From contig JBCCHB010000130.1 of assembly GCA_039028975.1 (NCBI GenBank), forward strand, positions 1-49,222: 49,222 nucleotides of DNA, in the 5' to 3' direction. The notes beneath the pieces are model-generated. The model saw only the letters and a list, made by a program, of their open reading frames with translations. It was not told the origin of the DNA and made no database searches. The first letter of the stretch is position 1. The number at the start of each line of letters is the position of its first letter. Source of the DNA: JAHBNG01 sp039028975. GTDB taxonomy: Bacteria > Chloroflexota > Anaerolineae > Caldilineales > Caldilineaceae. The translations under genes were made by a program, and so were the position numbers. Shown here piece by piece: positions 1 through 9,516 of the stretch.

Positions 1-25
1 CCAATCACCTGTAACCAGCAAATTA

Positions 26-1597
26 ATGTCCCAACAACACCAAACTATCGCCATACTAGACTATGGCAGCCAATATAGCCAGCTCATCTGTCGTCGCGTG
101 CGGGAGGCTCAGGTCTATGCTGAACTGATCCCTTGGGACCAGGCTGATGCCCGGTTGCCGACAATGAATCCAATGGGGATTATCCTCTCTGGTGGACCCA
201 ACAGCGTCTATGAGGCTGATGCACCGACTCTACCTGGGAGCGTTCAGGATGCCGATGTGCCGATCCTGGGCATCTGTTATGGTCTCCAGTTGGTTGCGCA
301 CCACCTGGGTGGGCGAGTGGTGCCTGGCCGGGAACGAGAGTACGGGCCAGCTACCATAACCGTTACGGACGACAGCTCGCTCTTTGCGAATCTACCTATC
401 GAACAAGCGGTTTGGATGAGCCACGGAGACCGAGTAGAGGCCCTGCCCGATGGCTTTGCGTCTGTGGCCAAGAGTGAAAATTCACCCTTGGCGGCCATCG
501 TCAACCCCGCACGCCAGATATACGCCATTCAATTTCACCCAGAGGTGGTCCATACACCCCACGGTGCTGCACTGCTCAGTAACTTTGTCCACGAGATATG
601 CGGCTGTGCCAGGGATTGGACGCCCGAAAATTTTATCACCGAAGCGGTTGCCACCATCCAGAAACAGGTGGGGCCATCTGGACATGTGATTTGTGGCCTA
701 AGTGGTGGTGTGGATAGTGCTGTGGCAGCCACTTTGGTCCATCGAGCGGTGGGAGATCGGCTGGCCTGCATCTTTGTGGATCATGGCATGATGCGGCTCA
801 ACGAGGGGCCACAGGTCATCGACACTTTTGAGACCCACCAGGGGATGCACCTTGTGGCCGTAGACGCCAAAGAAGAATTCCTGACTGACCTGGAAGGCGT
901 CACTGATCCAGAACAGAAACGCAAACTCATCGGGACCCGCTTTATTCGCACCTTCGAGGCAGAAGCAGCTAAATTAGCCGCTCACTGGGAATCTGATGAT
1001 CCAGCCTTCCTGGCCCAAGGCACCCTCTACCCAGATGTGATCGAGTCGGCCAGCGAGCAGCAGACCAAACATGCCCGCACCATCAAGACCCACCACAATG
1101 TGGGAGGATTGCCCAAGGACATGCGCTTTGAATTGGTGGAACCATTGCGTCTACTCTTTAAAGATGAAGTGCGGGCTGTGGGCGAAGCGCTGGGCTTGCC
1201 CGAAGAGATTGTCTGGCGTCATCCCTTCCCTGGTCCGGGCCTGGCCATCCGCACCCTAGGCGAAATCACCTGGGAGCGGTTAGAGACCCTGCGTCAGGCT
1301 GATGCCATCTTTCTAGAGGAGTTGTGGGCGGCTGATCTCTACAGAGAGACCAGCCAAGTCTTCGCGGTTCTGTTGCCTACCCGTTCCGTAGGGGTTATGG
1401 GAGATGGGCGTACCTACGCCAACGTGTTGGCCCTGCGTGCCGTCACCACCGATGATTTTATGACTGCTGACTGGGCACGCTTGCCTTACGAACTGCTGGC
1501 CCGGGTCTCCAACCGGATTGTCAATGAGGTGGAAGGGGTCAATCGGGTGGTGTACGACATCAGCAGCAAACCACCGGCAACGATTGAGTGGGAGTAA
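26..1597 (+). CDS. guaA: GMP synthase, glutamine-hydrolysing
   Basis: This enzyme makes GMP from XMP, ATP and glutamine, the last step of guanine nucleotide synthesis, in the cytosol. The 523-aa length is normal for the family. The N-terminal class I glutamine amidotransferase domain (about residues 8-195) shows GGPNSVYE, the nucleophile Cys84 in GICYGLQ, and the His/Glu pair in FHPEVVHT. The PP-loop ATP pyrophosphatase motif SGGVDSAV follows near residue 226, and the C-terminal dimerisation domain ends in KPPATIEWE as expected. The ATG at 26 is the only sensible start, because the amidotransferase fold begins at residue 8; no clear Shine-Dalgarno is seen in the 25 bases available. It is followed by a strong inverted repeat and faces the macroglobulin gene tail to tail. 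Identification is secure. Confidence 0.98.
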   Translation: MSQQHQTIAILDYGSQYSQLICRRVREAQVYAELIPWDQADARLPTMNPMGIILSGGPNSVYEADAPTLPGSVQDADVPILGICYGLQLVAHHLGGRVVPGREREYGPATITVTDDSSLFANLPIEQAVWMSHGDRVEALPDGFASVAKSENSPLAAIVNPARQIYAIQFHPEVVHTPHGAALLSNFVHEICGCARDWTPENFITEAVATIQKQVGPSGHVICGLSGGVDSAVAATLVHRAVGDRLACIFVDHGMMRLNEGPQVIDTFETHQGMHLVAVDAKEEFLTDLEGVTDPEQKRKLIGTRFIRTFEAEAAKLAAHWESDDPAFLAQGTLYPDVIESASEQQTKHARTIKTHHNVGGLPKDMRFELVEPLRLLFKDEVRAVGEALGLPEEIVWRHPFPGPGLAIRTLGEITWERLETLRQADAIFLEELWAADLYRETSQVFAVLLPTRSVGVMGDGRTYANVLALRAVTTDDFMTADWARLPYELLARVSNRIVNEVEGVNRVVYDISSKPPATIEWE

Positions 1598-1650
1598 GAC
1601 CCGGGCTAATAATTAATTGTTGAACTGTTGAATTGTATGCGTTCAGTCCC

Positions 1651-1690
1651 CTGAGCCTGTCGAAGGGGCATCCGGCTTCGACAAGCTCAG
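1651..1690. terminator. Inverted repeat between convergent genes, probable bidirectional terminator
   Basis: The arms CTGAGCCTGTCGAAG (1651-1665) and CTTCGACAAGCTCAG (1676-1690) pair over 15 positions with one G-T wobble around a 10-base loop. There is no long T-run, so it may instead be a dispersed REP-like hairpin. Its place between guaA and the convergent macroglobulin gene fits a role in stopping transcription from both sides. Confidence 0.6.
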
Positions 1691-1732
1691 CCTACGTAGG
1701 GGGGTGAACGATTACGTTGAATTTGTGAATTG

Positions 1733-4700
1733 TTAATGAGAAACCACTGGCACAAAGACTGTGGCCCCGTCAAGCGTGATCTGCCCATCACCATCGGTAA
1801 TGCTTGTCTGGACCATTTGGGCGTTGCCATTGGTGGCTTGAGCCGTCTGCAACTGAAGATTGGCTTCACCGCTGCGCAACCCTCGGAAGACGACGGTAGC
1901 AACCTTGGTTCCGGCGCTGGCTCCAGAGACACCATCTACGTTGGTATCATAGGCACCAAATCTGATTTGCCCCGTTTCCGTATCAACAGTAGGTTCAAAG
2001 GGCAGGGCATTACGGAACTCTCCATTCCACTCCACCGAGTCGAAACGTAACGCCAGGGGATCATAATCTAAGGTCAGTTCCAAACCACTTAAATTTGACC
2101 CTTGGGCAATCACAATGTCAGCGGTAAAGCTCTGTGCCACTCCTGCTTCCGTCTGGTTCAACTGTATGGTGAGGCTTGCTTGTTCACCCGATACGCCAGG
2201 AGCAGGCGCATCGACTAGACAATTGGCCCCAATTCGACCGGCAACCTGAGCCACGTCTCGCAGATCGATACGCTCTCCTCCGCCACTGACGTTGGCCTGG
2301 GCGTTGTTGGTCCCCCATGCTGCGGCAACCTGTTGGGCATCGAATTGGCTGATTCGGCAGTCGTTGTCAAAATCCCCAGTAAGTACAGGTCGCTCAACCA
2401 ACAGGTCAGAGGAGATGAGGAATTGTTCGCTAGCCGAACGACCCCAAAGCTCATCTTTGTACATGGGGTAGGCTTCAGCAGGCAAGGCACTAAACTCACC
2501 AGGCGTCAACGCCCTTAGTTGGTAGCGATAGACGTGGTTACCCCGATAGAGTTGGGGCGAGAAGAAGTCGACCCGATCAGCCCGTAGATCTTTGTAGCTG
2601 TAGCTATAGTCATACCAGCGCCAATCATCGTAGCGGTAAGGCGAAGTTCCTACACCATCATCAACCACCTCCACGCCAGCCGGAATCGGCGAGCTGACCA
2701 GCACATAGCTCATATCACTTTCATTGCCCACAACCACTTCCACATCGATCAGAGCACCGACCTGAAGGTTCTCCAGATTGGCCAACGTTCGCGTCCCCGC
2801 TTTGTAGTAAGAGCGAGTTACATCGAGTCCTTGGGCTTCTTCCGTCACCTCTTCAAATTGATCGAAGTAGAGCTGAAGTCGCACTGCACCCGTGGCATAG
2901 AGCGAGCCGTTGCCCTCGGTCCGGCTGATCACCAGCTCATTCTCACCAAAGCGGAGCAGATCTCCAGGAATTGCCAGGGGATCGATGGGCTGGGTAAAGT
3001 TCTCTGGCGTGATCTGACCATTGCCGACTTCACTGCCATTGAGCAGAACCGAGTAGCTGTAGTTGGCCTCAAACTCCCGGCTGACCTGGATGTAATCGAG
3101 CAGTCCCAATACAGCCGAGGCAGTGGCATGGGTATCCTGCCAGCCAGCACCCGTGTAGTAGTTGCTGCCTTGGCGCTGGTTGAGCAGCCACCTCACCATC
3201 TTAGGCAACGTTGGATGCTCGGGTCGCAGCGCAGAGAGAGCGCTAATGGCTGCGGCCGTATTCTTTTCGTCCGAAGCCATGGTCTTCCAGTGGTACCAAT
3301 CAAAGCTGGAATCGGCTGGCAGGTAAGCCCCAGAAGCCGTTTCTCGGACTCGGCTGAGAATCAGATCCACAACGGCGTTGGCACTCTCGGTATCACCCTC
3401 TTTGTAGAGGCTTTGTGCTAACACGCCCAGGCTAAAGGAATCGAGACCATTGGCGCCCGAGACCAACGCCTGAAGCGCTTGCAGATTGCTCTGCCCTGCC
3501 CGGGATTGAACATAGAGAATGTAGGTTCGGACGTTCTGGTCCTCAACTTCTGTTAGAACCTTGCTTAAGTAGCTGAATCCTTTGCTGGTTACACTTTCTG
3601 GTACCTCAAAGCCTGCTTCCTGAACCAAGGTCAACCCGAGCATGACGTAGGCGGAAATGTGCTCATCTACTTCACCAGCGCCATACCAGGTCCACCCGCC
3701 GCCAGAATTTTGCAGCTCCTTCAATCGATTAATCCCTTTCGCCATGATATCGTCTAGCTCTGCTTCTTTGGGGTTGGTGATGCCAAGCTCTTTGTAGACG
3801 ATGGATGCAGCGGCGCTGGGCATGAGCCGGCTCATAGTCTGCTCCACACAGCCGTAGGGATAGTTAATCAGCGATGAGAGATCGTCCAGCAAACTCAGGG
3901 CCAAGGATGGCGAAAGCTGAATGGTAAGGGAAGACGATTCGTTGATTGCGTTGAGCGGCACCTCAAATTTTTCTTCTGCGGACGGCTGCAGCGCAGTCAC
4001 CACGGCCGAGAATGCCTGGCGATCTGGAATGGCGAAGGGTTTCACCTCCAAGGGTAGTTCAATGCGATCGCCGCTTTCACCTGCCAACAAGGAGGTGGTG
4101 ACCGTACCCATGCCAATTTGGGAGGCCACGGCCGTCCAATACTCGACGCTACTACCATTGTTGGGAAGGGTTAGGTTGCGCGTGCCCTCATCGAGCAGCA
4201 GCAGATTAGAGCAGGACATGTCGATGGTGCCATCCAAATCCGCTCCGCTGAAATTCCGACCCACCCCGCCAACACGGAAGCGATCCCCCAACACGCTAAA
4301 GCGGGGTAAGGCTGGCTGGGCAATCAGTTCCTGCTTAACGAGTAGGCTACCCGCTCCCTCGCCAACCTGGGTTTCCACGGTGACGGCTTTGGCAATGATG
4401 CGCCAAGTTGTCAGGTTGTCAGGCAGATCGATGGTGATGGTCGCGTTGCCAGTATCATCCGTGATGATACTGGGATTCCAGTAGGCCGTATCCAGGAACT
4501 CTTTGCGCAGCGCAATGTCAGCGGTTGATTGGTCGTCTCGGCTCGCATTATCGTCTGCCACATCTTCGTCAGCCGCGGGGGGAGCCATCTCTAGTGCTGG
4601 CTCTGGCCCAAATGAGTAGAACTCTGGCTGGATGGTACTTTGGAAGGTTGCAATGCTGCTCTTGCGCCGACCATGCATGGTCTCAAAGAGGTCGCCAGAG

Positions 4701-7024
4701 AGATCGGCTTGTAGAGCCAAGAGTGCTTCATCGACCAGTGCCAAGCTTACTTGGGCGCGGACAGGCTGCCCATCTGAATCGGTCACTTGAAGGGTGATGG
4801 TGGCCTGATCACCTGGCAGGTATTCGTCAGCATCGGTCTCGATATCAATGTCGAGCCGCTTATTGGTCACAGGCACCACCAACTCGGTGCGAGCCACCAC
4901 AAGCTGGGCTTCACTCGGCGCATAATAGAGCAGATCGTTGGGATTAACCCTTGACGTGTCGGTCGGCTTGTAGAGATGAACTTGGGCAACCACGTTAGGG
5001 GCGAATGTCTCGGTAATGGGTATCTCAACCGAGGTTGCGGCGCCTTCTAGCTTGATCACCCTCTCTTCTAGGACCTCTTCTCTCTCTAGGGTCAACAGCG
5101 CGTAGGTATCAGTTATCCGAGATTCGATGAGGAGTTTGGCTGTGTCGCCAACCTCATAGCTATTCTTGTCCCGAATAATAGTCAGATCTGCACTGTTAAA
5201 GTACCACCAGTTATCATTCAGACGTGGCCGGAAGACCCAGAAGTAATCGGACCGTACTAGATCGCGCCCAATCCCATCCGTCATAGAGGCTTTTACTTTG
5301 TACCAACCTTGAGGCAGATTGTTGAGAGTCGTTTGGATATTGCCCTCTGCGTCAGTCGTTACGTCTCGCACAATGTCGGGGAAGGTCGTGCTGCCACCAT
5401 CCCACGTATCACCCGAAATTACGATTTGAACACTTTGATCGGCAACCGGCGTACCATCATGGCGGCTAACGATTCCATTGATCTGGATCGCTTCACCTGT
5501 TTGGTAGCCGTATTTACTGGTCCAAACCCTCATGGCAGCATCATTCCAGTAGGTCTTGAGGGAGAAGCTGCCGTCAATGGGCTGCCCCTGGGCATCGGTT
5601 ACGGTTGCTTTGACTCGATAGCGGGTTGTATAGTCGGCACTGTTTTCCGGTGTGAAGGATTGAACAAAGAGCCCATTCTCATCAGTTTTGCCACTGTGTT
5701 CGGCGACAACCGTCTCATCGGAGGGGGGAATGTAATCGTAGAATCCCCAATCCCACCAGCTACGGTACCAGCGATATTCATTCTTTAGGATCTGGATCGT
5801 CACATCTGCATCGGCAACAGCTTCGTCAAAGAAGTAGCGCGCTTCGACCTGGATGTCCATCGGTTGACCAGAGATCCCATAAGATTCTGAGCCGCTGACA
5901 GTGACGCTATATTCGGGTTTGCGATACTCTTCGACCTTGAGTTCTTGTTGGAATGTTTGGGTAGCCCCTTCCGGACCGACGGTTGCGAATAGTTTATAGC
6001 TACCCAGTGGAACGCCCTCACCTAAGGTGAATTGGCCATTAATCGAGCCAAATTCATCTGTGCTGAGCTCCATGGAATCCGCTTCATCCCCACGAGAGTC
6101 TTCAAGCTTCATCCTGACTGTTTCGTCTGTAGGAACTGTGTAGCTGCCGCCACTTGCCTGACGCAGAATCATCTTGAACTGAATCTCATCGCCCGGTTTA
6201 TAGAGGGGGCGCTCGGTATACAGATAGGCTGAATAGGTAGAGGGGGAACCACCGTAGTAATTGTAATTTCGCCAAGCTATGCCAGTACCAGCCACAGTCA
6301 TTTCACTATCGCCAGATGCAACAGCAATCAGTTCTTCAACTGGGTTCCCTTGGGCGTTGAGCGAAACACCAGTTGCAATGAGCGCGATGCCATCCGAATT
6401 GGTTGTGCCACTGCCGATGGCGTTACCATCCTTATCATAAACGGCGACCGACATGCCGGCAATAGGAGCGCCACTGCGCAGAGTCGAGGCCCAGGCCGTT
6501 AATCCACCGCTGGCATCCATTTTGAGCACCAACGCGGCTCGGCTAACCACAATTAGGGCAGCATTCTGTTGGCCTGTGCCTGCTTCTGTTGAGATCAATA
6601 GATAGGTGCCGGAAGTCACTTCTGGCACCGTCGTTGCTTGAATCGCGTAGTAATCCCGATTGATTGCATCAGAGTTCCATGATGCGGCTTCAGTTAGCCC
6701 TGTGGTATCCGGAACACTTTGGCTATCCAGCGTCTCATTGAGCTGGGCGAATCTTGCTGCATCCACCTGATAGAGCTTGAAAGTAAGCGGATTCGTAGAT
6801 GAATCGCCCCGGTACTGAAAATAGATTTGGTTCAAGCCATCCGGATCCACAAACTGGACGGGGCCATAGGCCCCAAAGTGAACCGGCCAAGATGATTGGG
6901 CCTGAGCAGCCCAGTTAACTGTGGGCTGCAATGAGAGCAGAATCACCAGTATGGCGATAGCACGTACTATCGTTGCTTGGGTAGCTGCTCGCCACTGGAT
7001 TGTACGAAGAGATGTTGAAAACAT
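1733..7024 (-). CDS. Secreted alpha-2-macroglobulin family protein with dockerin-like and cohesin modules
   Basis: The product is a 1763-aa secreted protein of the bacterial alpha-2-macroglobulin family, which traps proteases through a reactive thioester. The N-terminus has a hydrophobic signal segment (about residues 18-42) without a lipobox. Repeated MG-type beta domains follow (RPLYKPGDEIQFK; YQTGEAIQINGIVSRHDG). An acidic, low-order stretch near APPAADEDVADDNASRD lies where a bait region would be. The thioester motif is YPYGCVEQ with Cys1059, followed by an alpha-helical TED-like domain. Unusually, the C-terminus adds a dockerin-like segment (GDFDNDCRISQFDAQQ, about 1568-1622) and a cohesin-like beta domain (about 1628-1763). 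The start is supported by GGAGG five bases before the ATG. It lies 106 bp downstream of the clostripain-like gene on the same strand, probably co-transcribed. The family is certain; the biological target is unknown. Confidence 0.93.
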   Translation of the reverse strand: MFSTSLRTIQWRAATQATIVRAIAILVILLSLQPTVNWAAQAQSSWPVHFGAYGPVQFVDPDGLNQIYFQYRGDSSTNPLTFKLYQVDAARFAQLNETLDSQSVPDTTGLTEAASWNSDAINRDYYAIQATTVPEVTSGTYLLISTEAGTGQQNAALIVVSRAALVLKMDASGGLTAWASTLRSGAPIAGMSVAVYDKDGNAIGSGTTNSDGIALIATGVSLNAQGNPVEELIAVASGDSEMTVAGTGIAWRNYNYYGGSPSTYSAYLYTERPLYKPGDEIQFKMILRQASGGSYTVPTDETVRMKLEDSRGDEADSMELSTDEFGSINGQFTLGEGVPLGSYKLFATVGPEGATQTFQQELKVEEYRKPEYSVTVSGSESYGISGQPMDIQVEARYFFDEAVADADVTIQILKNEYRWYRSWWDWGFYDYIPPSDETVVAEHSGKTDENGLFVQSFTPENSADYTTRYRVKATVTDAQGQPIDGSFSLKTYWNDAAMRVWTSKYGYQTGEAIQINGIVSRHDGTPVADQSVQIVISGDTWDGGSTTFPDIVRDVTTDAEGNIQTTLNNLPQGWYKVKASMTDGIGRDLVRSDYFWVFRPRLNDNWWYFNSADLTIIRDKNSYEVGDTAKLLIESRITDTYALLTLEREEVLEERVIKLEGAATSVEIPITETFAPNVVAQVHLYKPTDTSRVNPNDLLYYAPSEAQLVVARTELVVPVTNKRLDIDIETDADEYLPGDQATITLQVTDSDGQPVRAQVSLALVDEALLALQADLSGDLFETMHGRRKSSIATFQSTIQPEFYSFGPEPALEMAPPAADEDVADDNASRDDQSTADIALRKEFLDTAYWNPSIITDDTGNATITIDLPDNLTTWRIIAKAVTVETQVGEGAGSLLVKQELIAQPALPRFSVLGDRFRVGGVGRNFSGADLDGTIDMSCSNLLLLDEGTRNLTLPNNGSSVEYWTAVASQIGMGTVTTSLLAGESGDRIELPLEVKPFAIPDRQAFSAVVTALQPSAEEKFEVPLNAINESSSLTIQLSPSLALSLLDDLSSLINYPYGCVEQTMSRLMPSAAASIVYKELGITNPKEAELDDIMAKGINRLKELQNSGGGWTWYGAGEVDEHISAYVMLGLTLVQEAGFEVPESVTSKGFSYLSKVLTEVEDQNVRTYILYVQSRAGQSNLQALQALVSGANGLDSFSLGVLAQSLYKEGDTESANAVVDLILSRVRETASGAYLPADSSFDWYHWKTMASDEKNTAAAISALSALRPEHPTLPKMVRWLLNQRQGSNYYTGAGWQDTHATASAVLGLLDYIQVSREFEANYSYSVLLNGSEVGNGQITPENFTQPIDPLAIPGDLLRFGENELVISRTEGNGSLYATGAVRLQLYFDQFEEVTEEAQGLDVTRSYYKAGTRTLANLENLQVGALIDVEVVVGNESDMSYVLVSSPIPAGVEVVDDGVGTSPYRYDDWRWYDYSYSYKDLRADRVDFFSPQLYRGNHVYRYQLRALTPGEFSALPAEAYPMYKDELWGRSASEQFLISSDLLVERPVLTGDFDNDCRISQFDAQQVAAAWGTNNAQANVSGGGERIDLRDVAQVAGRIGANCLVDAPAPGVSGEQASLTIQLNQTEAGVAQSFTADIVIAQGSNLSGLELTLDYDPLALRFDSVEWNGEFRNALPFEPTVDTETGQIRFGAYDTNVDGVSGASAGTKVATVVFRGLRSGEANLQLQTAQATNGNAQMVQTSITDGDGQITLDGATVFVPVVSH

Positions 7025-7130
7025 GGGTACCTCCGGGAAAGTGTTACAGTAAGTTGGTTAGTCGGCTGGTCGTTTAGTCGATTGGTCGTTTCGACCAGTG
7101 GACCACCTGACCACGCGACTGCTGGACCAC

Positions 7131-9152
7131 CTATCTGACAAAATAAGGTAAGTGAATAGCAGGTGCAATGACCGAGAGCGTCGAACGAACGATATTATCC
7201 TCCTCGTTGGTTTCGGTGAACCGCTCATCGGCATCAACAATGACTTCAAATTCATAGAGACCAGGGTGCTCGGCCTCCCAGTTGCGGCTTAGCTGAACCT
7301 GACGTACACTACCAGCAGGTAGAAAGCCTGGGGTCTCTACTTCTGCCATAATTCGGCGACCATTGCGGTAGATAACGAATCGCACCTGTGGATTGGTTGC
7401 GTCAAATTCGCTGCCCACGTCCACCGCCAATGTAAATGTCAGCCCTGATGTCAGCTTGAGAGATGTTGCCGCAGAAACTTGGCCACTGGATGTTGAGACA
7501 ATTAAGTTGCTAGTATTGAGTTCTCCCTGACCTCGTCCACTTAGAAAAGCTGGCTCACATTCGGATAAGGTTTTGTACTGAGTTGAATTAAAATCTGGGG
7601 CGCTCTCACTTAAGGCATCGTAGCCCCAATACAAGGCAAAGACATCAGCCCAACTTGCACCACTCTCTGCATTTTGTAAAAATTGGAAGGGATGAGGAAC
7701 CTGAGTACTGATGGTATCGCTATACCAATAGGCTTGCCAACTCAGATTCTCAACACTATCAGCAGAAAAATCGGTAAAGAGGGATATGCCAGGACCGTGC
7801 AATGACCACTCGGGCAGATTCTCACCCTCGGCAAACCAGGGAACACCACCGCGGTCATGACGGACAATGATAGCGGCATCGATTTTAGCGGTGGTCGTCA
7901 GCGCCCATGACCCGACAGGGGAAGTCTGGCCAAAGGTGCTGCTCAGTTGGGTGGCAAAGTCGGACATGTCAGACATAGCATCTGGTGGCGCCAGGGCAAA
8001 GTCAGCTTCATTGCAGAGCGTGGTATCATATTTGGCACTTTGGGTATAAGCCGTTTGGATACGAATTTTGGTGTCATCTAAAGCCATTTCATCTTCCAGA
8101 GCCTGAACCAAGTGGAGGCTAGTCTGATCCCACGCCTCTTTAATGGCCGGAATTTTGTTACTCTCTACGCCGACTAGAAGTCGAGGATGCCCTTCTATAG
8201 GCAGTTCGTTGTCATAAGTGGATAAGATGGTCGTAGCCATCTCGGACGCGGTCATGGATGGATCGACTGCATCCAATGCCTTCCCTACCATGTCGGGTTT
8301 AGAGTAGGTGTAGTTGGGTGCACCGAGGATGGTTTCGGCGTATGGATGCAACTCGTACAGCTCCTCAATGGAAGAAGAGAAACATTGGACCAGATCGACG
8401 GTTCTGAATGGTTCCGCGCCATTGTTGGTGGCTATAGAAAGCGCTAAGCCCAGATCGTAAATGGATAGCAGGCTGGCCGAGCGATAATCTGTGAAGCCCT
8501 GGTGAGCGCGCCATCGAGCAGGTAAGGGTGCAATCGGTTCTTCTCCCCGATCGGCATCATTTTCTGAATCAAGTTCACCAGAGGCAGGGGGATTCAAGTC
8601 TGGGGCTGCATTACTGTCAGGTGGCATAAAGTTCACCTTGGGTACAACGGATTCACCGTGACCTAAGAATGATAGAATGGTTACCCCGCCCTCAACCTGT
8701 GCTTTGGCCCAAAGCAAAAACGCGCCAAGGGCTTGACCATCAGCCATATCCAATTCCTGAATCGTTTCGTTTAATTGAATAGAACCATCCTGAGCGATTT
8801 CTGGTAACCCATCTATTTCAGCCACTGTACCTTCCTGGGCAATTAAAATATGGGTATCCAGGCCACCATCTAGATCGATTAACATGACGGCTGTCTTAGT
8901 CGGATGCTCCTTTGTCCCATCGACAATGCTTTGGACTGTTGGCGTATAGTAGGTAGAGAGGCTTAGGGGCTCATCCGGGTTATTATCAAAGGCCAAAATG
9001 TAGATAGCCAACAATGGGTCAGTCGCTTGAGCTTCAATGGTATGATTGGATGGCACGCTTTGAGCTTGCGTTACCTCCATACTCCGCAGAAGTCCCATCA
9101 AAAAGAAGGTGACCATGACTAGGGTACCCAAAAAGAATTTTAATTTCTGCAT
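7131..9152 (-). CDS. Secreted clostripain-like (C11) cysteine protease with C-terminal CARDB-like domain
   Basis: This is probably an extracellular cysteine peptidase of family C11 (clostripain), which in characterised members cleaves after Arg or Lys. I chose the ATG at 9152, giving 673 aa that begin with a clean signal peptide (MQKLKFFLG, then a hydrophobic core, ending ...TQAQS); a TTG six codons upstream is also open. The catalytic His is in FLGHGES (about residue 165) and the catalytic Cys in VQCFSSSIEELYELHPYAE (about residue 257), with the family's helix after the Cys. Between them is a Pro/Asp-rich insert (ASGELDSENDADRGEE). The last 100 residues form a CARDB-type Ig-like domain (DADERFTETNEEDNIV). 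The family's Asp before Cys is replaced by Gln here. The following gene encodes an alpha-2-macroglobulin, so a protease and a potential protease trap are paired. Confidence 0.85.
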   Translation of the reverse strand: MQKLKFFLGTLVMVTFFLMGLLRSMEVTQAQSVPSNHTIEAQATDPLLAIYILAFDNNPDEPLSLSTYYTPTVQSIVDGTKEHPTKTAVMLIDLDGGLDTHILIAQEGTVAEIDGLPEIAQDGSIQLNETIQELDMADGQALGAFLLWAKAQVEGGVTILSFLGHGESVVPKVNFMPPDSNAAPDLNPPASGELDSENDADRGEEPIAPLPARWRAHQGFTDYRSASLLSIYDLGLALSIATNNGAEPFRTVDLVQCFSSSIEELYELHPYAETILGAPNYTYSKPDMVGKALDAVDPSMTASEMATTILSTYDNELPIEGHPRLLVGVESNKIPAIKEAWDQTSLHLVQALEDEMALDDTKIRIQTAYTQSAKYDTTLCNEADFALAPPDAMSDMSDFATQLSSTFGQTSPVGSWALTTTAKIDAAIIVRHDRGGVPWFAEGENLPEWSLHGPGISLFTDFSADSVENLSWQAYWYSDTISTQVPHPFQFLQNAESGASWADVFALYWGYDALSESAPDFNSTQYKTLSECEPAFLSGRGQGELNTSNLIVSTSSGQVSAATSLKLTSGLTFTLAVDVGSEFDATNPQVRFVIYRNGRRIMAEVETPGFLPAGSVRQVQLSRNWEAEHPGLYEFEVIVDADERFTETNEEDNIVRSTLSVIAPAIHLPYFVR

Positions 9153-9375
9153 AAGTGCTTTACTCGACAAAGGATCAGCTGACTGTTACGATAATCAACC
9201 TATACAAAGCTTATTTACGAGTCGATCTGATATAATCATCATGTATTATACAAACGTTTCTGTATGCGTTTAGGGTGCGGTATAAATAGCACCGTTTACC
9301 AGTAAAATTTCGCCCTGTTCTTCTCAATTTACTCTGAGGCACTCAAAAATGGGAGAGCATACCCGTCTTTACGCC

Positions 9376-9425
9376 GACAAGAGTTTTTTTCTGGCCATGG
9401 ATACTGCTCAAAAGAGTACCACATT
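9376..9425. repeat. Half-element of the GCCAGAAAAG repeat family in a divergent intergenic region
   Basis: The gap 9153-9516 separates divergent genes. It holds a segment GACAAGAG, seven T, CTGGCCAT (9376-9398) that resembles the right arm of the repeats at 21.4 and 31.6 kb. A following ACTGCTCAAAAGA resembles ACTACTCAAAAGA at 31.54 kb. No matching left arm is seen, so this is a relic at most. The same gap also contains a consensus TATAAT at 9231-9236 on the plus strand, but without a convincing -35 box. Confidence 0.35.
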
Positions 9426-9516
9426 TAAAGATAGATTGGAACCCATTTTTCTCTGGTAATTTACTCAATTTCCCCTGACTATCCAGGGTTATTCAACTTG
9501 GATGACATGATTAGTG

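Noticed and set aside
2831..5788. Long plus-strand open frames (up to 196 codons) opposite the macroglobulin gene
   Set aside because: They are antisense shadows: no ribosome sites and no recognisable domains, while the minus strand carries a continuous, well-matched protein.
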